This document shows positions 47,087 to 56,547 of a stretch of DNA of 64,000 bases, piece after piece. This DNA comes from CAWIVH01 sp963839475. GTDB lineage: Bacteria; Acidobacteriota; UBA6911. A program made the translations under genes and the position numbers. Every line of letters begins with the position of its first letter. The stretch's first letter is position 1. Under the pieces are notes generated by a model. That model ran no database searches. It saw only the letters and a list, made by a program, of their open reading frames with translations, and had not been told where the DNA came from. The stretch covers positions 124,001-188,000 of the forward strand of contig CAWIVH010000018.1 of assembly GCA_963839475.1 (NCBI GenBank). The letters are read 5' to 3'.

Positions 47087-50000
47087 ATGTGTGATTTCGT
47101 TTTCACAAGATCTTTGATCCGGTCGGCAGTTGTAGCGGCGATGGTGCTCGCCCTGCTGACCGCGGGGTCTTCCGGATTGCAGGCCCAGAGCGTCGTTGGC
47201 CGTATTTCCGGAACAGTAACAGACCCCACCGGTAGCGTGATTCCCGGGGCGCAGCTTACCATCACCAACGAGGCAACGAACGCGGAACGTACCCTGATTA
47301 CCGATAACAACGGCTTTTACATCGCGACCGCCTTACCCGTCGGTGTCTATACGATCTCCATAGAAATGTCGGGCTTCAAGAAAGTCTCGCGCAACGGCAA
47401 CAACCTCGTCGCCGACGGCCGCCTGACCGTGGATTTCAAGCTCGAAGTCGGACAGATCAACCAGACGGTTGAGGTCACGGCCGCCAGCGGTGAAGCGGTC
47501 AACACCGTGTCCGGCGAAGTCCAGCGCGTGGTGGACACCCAGCAGGTCCAGGACCTGGCGCTGAACGCTCGCAACTATATGCAGCTCACTACCCTCATTC
47601 CGGGCTCCGCGCTTCTTGATGAAGATCAGTTGGGGTTGACGACCAGCTTGAGCATTTCCGCACAGACCATCAACGGGAACCGAACCAACACCAATTATCT
47701 CAGTGTCGACGGCGGCTCGAACATGGATTCGGGCTCCAACAACAGCCAGATCAACAATGTCGGAATCGATTTCATCCGTGAAGTGAACATCAAGTCATCC
47801 AACTTCTCGGCTGAATTCGGGCGCAATTCAGGCGCTTCGGTGAACATCGTCACTCGCAGCGGTGAAGACAAGTTCCACGGCGGGGTGCTCGAGTTTTTCC
47901 GCAATGACAAGCTGGACGCGGCGAACTTCTTTACACCGATTGCCAAGAATCCGGATGGTTCCTATAAAAGCAAGTTGAAGGGACCGCTCCGTTTCAACGA
48001 TTTCGGCTGGAACCTGGGCGGGCCGATCCTGCGCAGCCGGGTTTGGTTCTTTGTCGGCCAGGAGTACAAGTATATCCGGAAGGTTACGGATCCCGCTCGC
48101 CAGACCATTCCTACCCGGGCAGAGCGCGCCGGCGATTTCAGCGGACGCACGGGCACGCTCAATTTTCCAGGCACCACCACGCCGATTCCCAACCGGAACA
48201 TTGCAGCCCTGATGACCGTCGACGGCAAAGCCATTGCTTCGGCCTACACCGCCATGGAACAGATCGCGTCGTCCTACACCGATACACCGACAGCCAATAA
48301 CGTGATTCACCAGGCGTCGAATCCATTCGATTGGCGGCAGGATATCGCCCGCGTGGATTTTAAAATCAACCAAAAGCAGAGCATGTACTATCGGTATATG
48401 CACGACATGTACGATCTAATCGAGCCCTATGGGACATTCGGCAGCGCCAACCTGCCGATGACCCCAACCAATCGTCTTCGTCCCGGCTACAGCAACCAGC
48501 TGGCACACACCTGGCTGATCAGTCCGACCATGACGAACGAAGCCAAAATCAACGCTTCCTGGAACGGACAGCGCATCCCGATGGTCGGCGATTACTGGAA
48601 ACGCTCCACTTATGGATTCCAGTATCCGACCATCTTCGGAGCTACAAGTTGGAACGGCAACGGCGGGATCCCGAACATCAACATTTCGAATTTCGCCAAC
48701 CTACGCGGTTCCAATTTCGTGCTGCAATCACCCCAAACCGATATCCAGTTGATGGACAACTTCACCATCATCAAAGGCAAGCACATGCTGAAGACCGGCG
48801 TGACGGTGATCCGCAACCGGAAGGACCAGAACGGTCGTTCCGACTGGCTGGGCACGACCAGTTTTTCAACCAGCGGGAACACTAAAACGACGGGAAGCGC
48901 GCTCGCCGATGCATTCTTGGGCAACTTCAGGTCTTACACGGAGACTTCCGCCGACCCGGTCGGCCACTTCCGTTTCACCTCATTCGAAGGTTACGCATCC
49001 GACAGTTGGAAACTCAATCGCAAGCTGAGCGTGGAGTACGGCGTCCGCTGGCAGCGCAACCTGCCGACCTATGTTACCGCGAACAACATGACCAATTTCG
49101 ACCTCTATACCTATGACCCCGCCAAGGCAGTGACGATGAATACGAATGGAACCATCGTGCCAGGAACCGGGAACCGGTTCAACGGTCTGGTTGTGCCAGG
49201 GGACGGCATCCCCTCGGATGAACAGGGGCGGATTTCGGGGGTTGATCCCGTGGCAGCTGCGGTCATTCCGAAGGGTGCGCCGCGCGGCTTTTACGAACCC
49301 CAATTGCTGTGGGCTCCGCGCTTCAGCTTCGCTTATTCCCCCAACCCCAAGACCGCCATCCGCGGCGGATTCGGGATGTTTTTCGACAAACCAGAAGGTA
49401 ATCTCATCTTTTCTCAGGTGAACATTGCTCCCTGGCTGCAGAATGTGAACCTGGAAAACGGCAACCTGTCCAATCCGTCGGGTGGGACTGCCGCAGCTTT
49501 AACGCCTTTCGGCTGCCATCAACGCCATCAATCCGCGACTAAAAATGCCTTACACCATGAATGCGAGCTTCGGCATCCAGCGCGAACTTCCGTGGGGGAC
49601 ATTCCTCGAAGTGTCTTATGTTACCAACGAAGGCCGCCACATGATCCGGCAACCCGACATCAACCAGGTTCCTTTCGACCTGCTGGTGTGGAGCCGTACG
49701 CTGCCATCCAGCCAACGGCCATCGGATAACTATATGCGGCCTTACAAGGGTTTCTCCAACATCCTCATGCGCCTGTCGGATTCCAACTCGAACTACCATT
49801 CGATGCAGGTCTACGCCAACAAGCGCAAAGGGAGAATGAATTTTACAGTGAGCTACACGTTGGCTAAGGTGCTTACCGACGCCAGCGGCAATGGTGATAA
49901 CCCGGAAGGCTACCAGGACCGTCACTACAACTACGGCCCGGCATCCTTTGACCGCCACCATGCTTTCGTCACCACCTATTCTTATCAGATCCCATTCTTC

Positions 50001-50481
50001 CAGGGATCCAACGGTTTCACGTCGAATCCGGTGGTGAAGGGAGTCTTTGCCGGATGGCAGTTGAGCGGCATCACCCGCTATCAGACCGGAGCTCCCCTGA
50101 CTGTAACGGCCAACACTTCCATTGGCAGCCGCAGGGCGGATTACCTGGGTGGAGAGGTTTTGGCAGCCGATCCCGGGCCGAATGGCTGGCTCAACGCGGC
50201 AGCTTTTGCGTCAGCCCCCGACACCCGGAGAGGCAACTCCTCGGTCGGCATCGCTCGCGGCCCTGACCTTTATCTCTGGGATTTTTCCATCCGGAAGAAC
50301 TTCAGCATGGCGGCTGTTCATGAAGGACTGCGCCTCCAGTTTCAGGCCGACATGTTCAATGCCTTTAACCGGGTAAATCTTAAGAACTCCGCAAACCAAC
50401 ATGGCGAATGCTTCCTGGAACACGGTTGGGACCGCCGGGCCGCCGCGCAATATTCAGTTTGCGCTCAAGCTCAACTTCTAG
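47087..50481 (+). pseudogene. Oar-like TonB-dependent receptor with two frameshifts
   Basis: The ATG at 47087 has GGAGG seven bases upstream. A signal peptide (about 8-34), a carboxypeptidase-regulatory domain (GRISGTVTDPTGSVIPGAQL, about 38-115), a plug (TNTNYLSVDGGSN, FSAEFGRNSGASVNIVTRSG) and a 22-strand-type beta-barrel follow. Near 49512-49514 an extra base breaks the frame: INAINPRLKMPYTMNASFGI continues in another frame from about 49515. Near 50387 another extra base breaks it again, and the normal barrel end IQFALKLNF with TAG at 50479-50481 lies in a third frame. Total length without the shifts would be about 1130 residues. The protein would import peptides or glycans through the outer membrane; it is either broken or misassembled. 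Confidence 0.85.
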
Positions 50482-50501
50482 TTAAGCGGCAGTAGAAAGA
50501 C

Positions 50502-50556
50502 AGGCGCAGGACGCCCCGGGGAAATCTCCCGGGGGCTTTCTGCGCCTTTCTATTTT
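50502..50556 (+). terminator. Strong intrinsic terminator after the TonB receptor gene
   Basis: AGGCGCAG and CTGCGCCT form the outer stem and CCCCGGGGA with TCCCGGGG the inner stem. A TTTCTATTTT tail follows. It stands 20 bases after the receptor stop codon at 50481, which supports that position as the true end of the gene. Confidence 0.85.
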
Positions 50557-50575
50557 ATGAACCACGGAAGTCTGT

Positions 50576-50777
50576 GTGTATCACATCTGTAAATTCTTGT
50601 TTTTCAGGCAAGATTTATTGAATCGTGAAAACGGTGGTGAAAGCAACAAGTTCGCAGTTCTCAGTATCAGTTCGCAGTTCCTCATGCGACTGCGAACTGA
50701 TACTGAAAACTGAGAACTGAAAACTGAGAACTGAGAACTCTCAGTCTAATCTGGTTGCGGCCAAAGGCTGCGTCACG
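50576..50777 (-). repeat. Long inverted repeat of the island, copy B
   Basis: This is the reverse complement of 41084-41272 with few substitutions. The AGTTCTC tract holds two more heptamers than copy A (five TGAGAAC/TGAAAAC units at 50704-50738). The internal 16-base inverted repeat (50662-50677 and 50690-50705) is perfectly kept, with a different 12-base loop. The rest of the 50557-50859 gap shows no gene. Confidence 0.85.
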
Positions 50778-50859
50778 GGCTTTGTGGTTCAACAAAGCGC
50801 CAGTTACTGGTTTTCATTTTTGCCGCCTTGCAGGTAGTATTGAGATGGAGATAAAACGC

Positions 50860-52218
50860 ATGGCGCGCAGATTTCTGGCTCTGGTCCTGGCATTGCTGAA
50901 TTCAGGATTAGTCGCAAATACGGCAGATCTGCCGCCCGATCCCATGACATATGCTCGGGGCGCCGCAGATTGGATCCTTTCCATCTCCCGGCTGGACGGG
51001 ACGGCCCGCACATGGCCGGTCAATGACACCAATCGCAAAAATCCCGCCTTCGACCTTTATTCCGGAATGCCCGGGGGGATCCTGCTCCTGGCGGAATTAG
51101 CGCAGGAGGATCCTTCCGGCCCCTACGCCAAGGCGTTGCCCGAGGCCGTTGCCGGCCTGGACAGCCTTAAGCAAACCATCGGAGAGGGTAAGACCTGGGC
51201 CATACCGGTAGGCGATAAGTTTGCCATTCCCGCCGGGTTGTATACCGGCGCCGGCGGCATCGGCTGGATGTTTTTGGAGCTGGACAAGGCAACCGGCAAC
51301 GCCATGTATAGGGAAAGGGCCAAAGGTGTTTTCGCCAGCATGATTGCGCGGGAAAAAGTCTTCCAGGGATCGGGCATATGGGACAACAGCAACGACATCA
51401 TCTCCGGAGCCGCCGGAACCGGCCTGGCGCTTCTCAGGGGAGCCCAGGATCTCCAATCGGCCGTTTGCCTGCAGATGGCAAAAAAGGCAGGTGATTTCCT
51501 TGTGCAGCAGTCGATCACCACGCCCGTAGGCGTCAAGTGGAAGATCAATGCCAGTGCCGACACGGTTTACCCGAATTTTGCCCACGGCACCGCAGGGGTA
51601 GCTTATTATCTCGCGAAATTGTATCAGTTCACCCAGGATCGGAAATACCTGACGGCAGCCATGAAGGGCGCATCTCAACTCATGGCGATTGGAGATGTGG
51701 ACGAAAAGCAAAGCAGTTGCGTGTGGTTCCATAACGAGGGAGACGGTGAATTTCTCTATTACGCCGGCTGGTGCCATGGACCCGCCGGAACCGCCCGGCT
51801 GTTCCACCTCATGGAAAAGCTTGGCCTCGAAAAAGTGTGGACAGCCCGGGCTGCGAACTGGCTGATCGCCTCAGGAATCCCGGATCCGCCCAAGCCGTTG
51901 GTGGGATACTGGAACGAGGGAATTTGCTGCGGTTCAGCCGGAATCGGAGAATTCATGCTCGATTTGTATTCGGCCACCGGCAATAAATCCTACCTGGAAA
52001 TGGCACAAAAAATAGCCCTCCGGCTGGCCCGGCAGGCGGAAAAAGCGGGGCCTGGATGGCGCTGGGTTCAGGCAGAGAACCGGCTGGAGCCAAACAAAAG
52101 GGACGCACAAACGGGCTACGCCCACGGGGCTGCGGGGATCGGCCTGTTCTACTTGAAGCTGGCCCGAGTGCAGAAAGGTAAGCCGGCCGGATGGAAGATG
52201 CCGGATAATCCCTTTTAG
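50860..52218 (+). CDS. Exported LanC-like protein with three-Cys zinc site
   Basis: The protein has 452 residues from the ATG at 50860, which has GGAG 11 bases upstream; a start at 50845 is also possible. A signal peptide (about 3-20, FLALVLALLNSGLVANT) precedes an alpha/alpha barrel of LanC type with the repeats DLYSGMPGGILLLAEL, GLYTGAGGIGWMFLEL, DIISGAAGTGLALL and NFAHGTAGVAYYLAKL. The metal site is C305 in WCHGPAG plus C356-C357 in ICCGSAG, where nisin cyclase has Cys-His; this CCG type is known from some LanM enzymes. No lanthipeptide precursor or dehydratase is near. An extracytoplasmic LanC-like protein may instead act on sugars or peptides, since the barrel resembles GH105/GH88-type folds. 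Confidence 0.85.
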   Translation: MARRFLALVLALLNSGLVANTADLPPDPMTYARGAADWILSISRLDGTARTWPVNDTNRKNPAFDLYSGMPGGILLLAELAQEDPSGPYAKALPEAVAGLDSLKQTIGEGKTWAIPVGDKFAIPAGLYTGAGGIGWMFLELDKATGNAMYRERAKGVFASMIAREKVFQGSGIWDNSNDIISGAAGTGLALLRGAQDLQSAVCLQMAKKAGDFLVQQSITTPVGVKWKINASADTVYPNFAHGTAGVAYYLAKLYQFTQDRKYLTAAMKGASQLMAIGDVDEKQSSCVWFHNEGDGEFLYYAGWCHGPAGTARLFHLMEKLGLEKVWTARAANWLIASGIPDPPKPLVGYWNEGICCGSAGIGEFMLDLYSATGNKSYLEMAQKIALRLARQAEKAGPGWRWVQAENRLEPNKRDAQTGYAHGAAGIGLFYLKLARVQKGKPAGWKMPDNPF

Positions 52219-52223
52219 AGATC

Positions 52224-53015
52224 ATGACCTACGTCGCTTTGACCATTGCCGGATCCGATCCTTCCGGCGGAGCCGGTATTCAAGCCGATCTGAAGACCTT
52301 TCACCAGTTCGGTGTCTATGGTGAAAGTGTGGTCACACTTCTAACGGTGCAGAATACTCAAGGGGTGACAGCTGTAGAAATTCTGCCCTCGGCCTTTGTT
52401 CTGGCACAATTGGATGCCGTTCTATCCGACATTCCCCCGGCAGCTGCAAAAACGGGAGCTTTGGGCGACGTTTCAGTGATTAAAGCCTTGGCCGAAAGGT
52501 CACGAGATTTCCGCTTTCCTCTTGTAGTTGACCCGGTCATGATCAGTAAGCATGGTGCTCCACTCATGGCGGAATCCGCAACTTCCGCATTTATGGACTG
52601 TCTTCTTCCATGCGCCTTTCTAATCACGCCGAATTTGCATGAAGCGGGGGTGCTGACCGGCGAGGAAGTCCGCGATATCGAAGGGATGGAAAAGGCGGCT
52701 CGCAAAATTACTTCCATGGGCGCCCTGGCGGTCCTGGTCAAAGGCGGGCACCTGGCCGGTGATGCCGTCGATTTGCTTCACTGGCAGGGAAAGTCACGGC
52801 ATTTCGTCTCGCCGCGGATCAAAACTGTTCACACCCACGGCACCGGCTGCACCTATTCCGCAGCCATTACCGCTGAATTGGCGAAGGGCCGAAGCCTGGA
52901 AGACGCGGTGGAGCAAGCCAAGCGCTTCATCTTTGAAGCCATCCGTACCAATCCGGGATTGGGCAGCGGCTGCGGTCCGGTGAACCATCACGCGCTGCCG
53001 CCTGCTGCACCTTAG
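52224..53015 (+). CDS. thiD: Hydroxymethylpyrimidine/phosphomethylpyrimidine kinase
   Basis: This 263-residue ribokinase-fold enzyme phosphorylates HMP and HMP-P in thiamine synthesis. Motifs: LTIAGSDPSGGAGIQADLKTF, VTLLTVQNTQGV, PAAAKTGALGD, VVDPVMISKHG, ITPNLHEAGVLTG, VLVKGGHL and the anion hole THGTGCTYSAAI. It starts five bases after the LanC-like stop codon and is followed after 15 bases by the LOG gene, so it is in an operon with them. No other thiamine gene is in the window. Confidence 0.95.
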   Translation: MTYVALTIAGSDPSGGAGIQADLKTFHQFGVYGESVVTLLTVQNTQGVTAVEILPSAFVLAQLDAVLSDIPPAAAKTGALGDVSVIKALAERSRDFRFPLVVDPVMISKHGAPLMAESATSAFMDCLLPCAFLITPNLHEAGVLTGEEVRDIEGMEKAARKITSMGALAVLVKGGHLAGDAVDLLHWQGKSRHFVSPRIKTVHTHGTGCTYSAAITAELAKGRSLEDAVEQAKRFIFEAIRTNPGLGSGCGPVNHHALPPAAP

Positions 53016-53030
53016 CCAAGGAGCCAGCCA

Positions 53031-53750
53031 ATGATCCCTAAGCCGCCAAAAGCGTATGCCGATTCGAGGTTTCTGAACAGTCCCGACGCGAGATTGGTGC
53101 GCATCCTGGCGGAATATCTTGAACCAGCCAGCCGCTTGAAATGGCAGCGAGTGCAGGATACGGTCGTTTTCTTCGGCTCCGCTCGCTCGGAACCAAGTGG
53201 GCGACTGGCTCGGTACCACGAGGAAGCGGCTCAACTGGCCCAAAAGGTCTCGAAATGGGCGCAATCGCTGGACAGCGAAACCAAACGCCTCGTGGTCTGC
53301 ACCGGCGGTGGGCCGGGAATCATGGAAGCCGCCAACCGCGGCGCCTCGGAAGCTGAAGGATCCTCCATCGGCTTGTCCATCAGTCTGCCGCGGGAGCAGG
53401 ATATCAATCCCTTCGTCACCAAAGAACTGGCTTTCCAATTCCACTATTTCTTCATGCGCAAATTCTGGTTTGTCTACCTGGCAAAGGCTTTGATCATCTT
53501 TCCCGGCGGTTTCGGTACCATGGACGAAATGTTCGAGGTTCTTACGCTTATGCAGACAGGTAAGCCCAGGAAACAAATGCCGCTCATCCTTTACGGGTCG
53601 GAATATTGGGACGAAGTCCTGGATTTCGAGGCCATGATCCGATGGGGCACGATCTGCCGGGAAGACCTCGAATTGATACACCGATCCGACGATCCGGAAG
53701 AGGCCTTCCAGCATCTGAAGTCGGAGCTTACTAGAATCTATCAGCTTTAG
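53031..53750 (+). CDS. LOG-family nucleotide phosphoribohydrolase
   Basis: This 239-residue protein of the TIGR00730/LOG family has the paired signature GGGPGIMEAANRGA and PGGFGTMDEMFEVLTLMQTGK, with the Arg and Glu that cleave the N-glycosidic bond of nucleoside monophosphates. AAGGAG precedes the ATG. In bacteria such proteins degrade AMP-like nucleotides or make cytokinin-like bases. The length is greater than that of plant LOG (about 215), mainly from an N-terminal helix region. It is followed by dgt 20 bases later, so nucleotide-pool upkeep is a shared theme. Confidence 0.93.
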   Translation: MIPKPPKAYADSRFLNSPDARLVRILAEYLEPASRLKWQRVQDTVVFFGSARSEPSGRLARYHEEAAQLAQKVSKWAQSLDSETKRLVVCTGGGPGIMEAANRGASEAEGSSIGLSISLPREQDINPFVTKELAFQFHYFFMRKFWFVYLAKALIIFPGGFGTMDEMFEVLTLMQTGKPRKQMPLILYGSEYWDEVLDFEAMIRWGTICREDLELIHRSDDPEEAFQHLKSELTRIYQL

Positions 53751-53770
53751 TCAGTCTGGATTTAATCGTG

Positions 53771-55129
53771 ATGCCCGCTGAATTCAACATCGATCCATTT
53801 TTGCTGGAGCGGATGTACCCGGAACCGGTGCAATCGGCCGGCGACCATCGCCACGCAGCAGAACGTGATCGTGACCGGATCCTGCACAGTTCAGCTTTTC
53901 GTCGGCTGCAGGGAAAAACTCAGGTCTTCGGGATCGGGCAGGCTGATTTTTATCGCACCCGCCTCACCCACAGCATCGAGACAGCCCAGTTGGCCCGTGC
54001 CATCGCCCGCAACCTGATTGTGGAAAAGCCGCGGTTGGCTGCCTGCATGACTCCTGAGCTGGCCGAAGCTGCGGCATTGGCCCATGACCTCGGGCATCCC
54101 CCTTTTGGCCATGCGGGCGAACAAACCCTGGATGCCTGTATGAAGGAGGTAAGCATCAAAGCCGGCCTGGCGGGGCGCTCAGCTTTGAGGTTTGAAGGGA
54201 ACGCCCAGACTTTTCATATCCTGGTAGCGGCGGAGCCGAAATCGCCGGAATTTCCCGGCTTGAATCTCACACGCGGCACTCTGGCCGGAGTCGTGAAATA
54301 CCCCTATCGCCAGGAAACCGGCAATGACAAATTCATTTTTGTATCGGACGAGGAATCGGCTGGTTGGGCATTGGCCGGAAGTGCCGGGTTGATCTGCGCC
54401 CCGAGCCTGGATTCTGCGGACCGGCCGGATACATCCATCGTCTGCCAGATCCTCAACTGGGCTGATGATTGTGCCTACTCGATCCATGATGTCGAAGACG
54501 CGCTCCAATCGATGTTCCTACGCCCTTCGGACCTCAGCGACGGCCCGTTTATCCAGAGGGTTGCGGATCAATATGAAAGGGCAAGGCAGGGCGAAGGAGT
54601 CCCCAGGCTCGATTTCGCGGAAATCCGCGACCGGTTGCGGGACCTCCGAGCCCGGATCCAGAATCCTGAAGAAGGGGACGAGCTTCCTTTCCGTAAAAAG
54701 GCTCTGAGGAACATTTTGAATGAACTGGTCATTTCTGTCAGCATCGAATTCAATCCCGGTCATGGGCGCGAGGATTATGCCTGGACCCTACGGGTACCGG
54801 CAGAAGAGCGAATCCTGGCTGCTTTGTGCAAATCGATTGTCTGGGAAGCGGTCATAACCGATCCGCGAGTGGCCGCAATGTGCGCAAAAGGGAGAGAAGT
54901 GCTGACCGACCTGTTCCACCTGCTGACTGGGGAGATCCTGGAAAAAAACAGCCTGGCGCTATTCCCCCGCTCCTACAGGCCGGTAATAAAAGAATGTGTG
55001 GGGAAGGGCGAATCGGGCGCAGCGCGGGGAGTATGCAATTTCATGGCTCTCCTCACGGATATGGATGCCCTCCGCCTTCACTCCACATTGAGAGGGTCTA
55101 AGAGCTCGTCGATTTTCGATCTGATTTGA
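53771..55129 (+). CDS. dgt: dGTPase-like HD-domain triphosphohydrolase
   Basis: The protein has 452 residues from the ATG at 53771 (a GTG lies directly before it). HD-domain residues are in order: AERDRDRILHSSAFRRLQGKTQVF, TRLTHSIETAQLARAIARN, ALAHDLGHPPFGHAGE and WADDCAYSIHDVEDAL. The enzyme hydrolyses dGTP, or other dNTPs, to the nucleoside and tripolyphosphate. The family is often allosteric and hexameric. The length fits the type 1 family (about 440-510). It ends the operon that starts with the LanC-like gene or with thiD. Confidence 0.92.
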   Translation: MPAEFNIDPFLLERMYPEPVQSAGDHRHAAERDRDRILHSSAFRRLQGKTQVFGIGQADFYRTRLTHSIETAQLARAIARNLIVEKPRLAACMTPELAEAAALAHDLGHPPFGHAGEQTLDACMKEVSIKAGLAGRSALRFEGNAQTFHILVAAEPKSPEFPGLNLTRGTLAGVVKYPYRQETGNDKFIFVSDEESAGWALAGSAGLICAPSLDSADRPDTSIVCQILNWADDCAYSIHDVEDALQSMFLRPSDLSDGPFIQRVADQYERARQGEGVPRLDFAEIRDRLRDLRARIQNPEEGDELPFRKKALRNILNELVISVSIEFNPGHGREDYAWTLRVPAEERILAALCKSIVWEAVITDPRVAAMCAKGREVLTDLFHLLTGEILEKNSLALFPRSYRPVIKECVGKGESGAARGVCNFMALLTDMDALRLHSTLRGSKSSSIFDLI

Positions 55130-55232
55130 CCGGACGTCTGCCCGGAAGTTGATCAGGCGCACCGCGACGCTTGACCTGGCGATAGACGATTTTCCCAAGC
55201 TTTTGATTCTTAAATGCACCTTTTTGGCCCAT
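55098..55232 (-). CDS. Possible small basic protein (44 aa)
   Basis: The ATG at 55232 follows GGGAAGG seven bases upstream on the minus strand. It opens MGQKGAFKNQKLGKIVYRQV and then a strongly basic tail (14 Lys/Arg in 44 residues). It overlaps the end of dgt by 32 bases in antisense. The ribosome site and composition look real, as in small ribosome- or nucleic-acid-associated proteins, but without homologues it could be chance. Confidence 0.35.
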   Translation of the reverse strand: MGQKGAFKNQKLGKIVYRQVKRRGAPDQLPGRRPVKSDRKSTSS

Positions 55233-55331
55233 AGCGACCTTCCCTGCCGGATTTATACACTGAATCATAGCAGGTGGGCAATTCCCGGATGAGTGGGAAC
55301 TATATCGGGTGGCGCTGGGCAAGGTTAATAG

Positions 55332-55646
55332 ATGGCTTATTTTGAGGATGTCCAGAAAGCCGTCCGACTGATCCCACACGGAAAGGTTGCAACCTACGCT
55401 GAGGTCGCGAGAGGAGCAGGCCATCCCGGAACAGCACGGCAGGTCGCTTGGGCTCTGAAGGATAGGACTGCGTTGGAATTACCCTGGCAACGGGTGGTCG
55501 GCCATGGAGGTCGTATCCTGCTCCAGGAGGAATCCGGGACGCATCAGCGCCGACTCCTCGAACAGGAGGGAGTCGGATTTCGCGGATCCAGGGTCGATAT
55601 GAACCTCCACGAATTCCGCTTTGTGCGGGGGAAACGCCGGAAATAA
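55332..55646 (+). CDS. Alkyltransferase-like (ATL) DNA repair protein
   Basis: The 104-residue protein has the C-terminal DNA-binding domain of MGMT (KAVRLIPHGKVATYAEVARGAG, ARQVAWALK). The active-site PCHR of MGMT reads PWQR in ELPWQRVVGHGG, so the alkyl-accepting Cys is Trp. ATL proteins bind O6-alkylguanine and hand the site to nucleotide excision repair. The binding Arg and Tyr/Tyr-like residues are kept. An AAGG site precedes the ATG. Confidence 0.92.
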   Translation: MAYFEDVQKAVRLIPHGKVATYAEVARGAGHPGTARQVAWALKDRTALELPWQRVVGHGGRILLQEESGTHQRRLLEQEGVGFRGSRVDMNLHEFRFVRGKRRK

Positions 55647-55787
55647 CCTTCAAGACCTCAGGGCTGGCGATCGGCATGGCGGGTTTTGCGGTCGTGGCGG
55701 TTTAGCGGATGGAATATGGATGTGCTAACATCCATCTAACGCTATCTAACGCTTCACCTGCCAACACTAAATCTCGGGGAGGTTCAA

Positions 55788-56435
55788 ATGAGTAACGGTT
55801 CAAAAAGCGTATGGAGCTATATCCTGATCCCAGGGGGGATTACCCTGGCAGTGACCCTCATCCGCCTTTGGGGCGAACTGCGTCAGTGGAACGAATCCTT
55901 TTTCAAGCGGTCGGCGGGCGGTGGCGGGGCCGTTGTGGGGATTGTCTGGCTGGCGTTCGTGTTCGCGGTCTATTTTGCCGTAAAGCTACAGAATGAAGGC
56001 GAAAAGCCGTCTTCCAAGGGAAAATCGATCGGCTTGGCATTCCTTGCCCTGACGCTCTGGGTTGCGGGGGAAGCCGTAATGTTCAGGACACAGGACTCCA
56101 AATCTGCAATTCTTCTTGCCGCAGGATTGGTATTGATATTAGTTGCCCTGGCTGTAATGCGTCTCTCCTGGCCACCCTATTTTAATATTCTCCTTGGGTA
56201 CGCGCTCTTGGCTCGTATTCCGGTTGTAGTGATCATGTACCTTGCGATGCAAGGCGGCTGGAATACACACTACGACGCAGCTCCTCCCGCAATGGCGAAC
56301 GCGGACCTGACAACGCGGTTTATTCAGCTGGCATTGATCCCGCAGTTTACTTTTTGGATCGCTTTTTCGGTTATCTTCTGCGGCCTGATCGGCCTCATAG
56401 TGGTTGCGATCCGCAAACCGGCCGTAACAGCCTGA
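55788..56435 (+). CDS. Hypothetical integral membrane protein
   Basis: This 215-residue protein has about six hydrophobic helices: VWSYILIPGGITLAVTLI, AVVGIVWLAFVFAVYFAV, IGLAFLALTLWVAGEAV, AILLAAGLVLILVALAV, ILLGYALLARIPVVVIMYLA and TFWIAFSVIFCGLIGLIVVA. There is no signature of a transporter, and no Cys pair or His cluster. GGGGAGG lies six bases before the ATG. I do not recognise the family; it could be a YIP1- or DUF-type membrane protein. It precedes the GYF/AIM24 gene by 112 bases. Confidence 0.8.
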   Translation: MSNGSKSVWSYILIPGGITLAVTLIRLWGELRQWNESFFKRSAGGGGAVVGIVWLAFVFAVYFAVKLQNEGEKPSSKGKSIGLAFLALTLWVAGEAVMFRTQDSKSAILLAAGLVLILVALAVMRLSWPPYFNILLGYALLARIPVVVIMYLAMQGGWNTHYDAAPPAMANADLTTRFIQLALIPQFTFWIAFSVIFCGLIGLIVVAIRKPAVTA

Positions 56436-56547
56436 TTGAATATTTTTCCAAACCGGTAGTACATTAAGGTCATTCGTGAGACAGGCTGCGTGTGCCGGCT
56501 TCAAGGAAGCATGCCGTACAGGAAATTCTGCATCCGCGGAGGGACAG

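Noticed and set aside
50860..52218. Lanthipeptide biosynthetic cluster
   Set aside because: No precursor peptide, dehydratase or transporter is near, and the LanC-like protein has a signal peptide.
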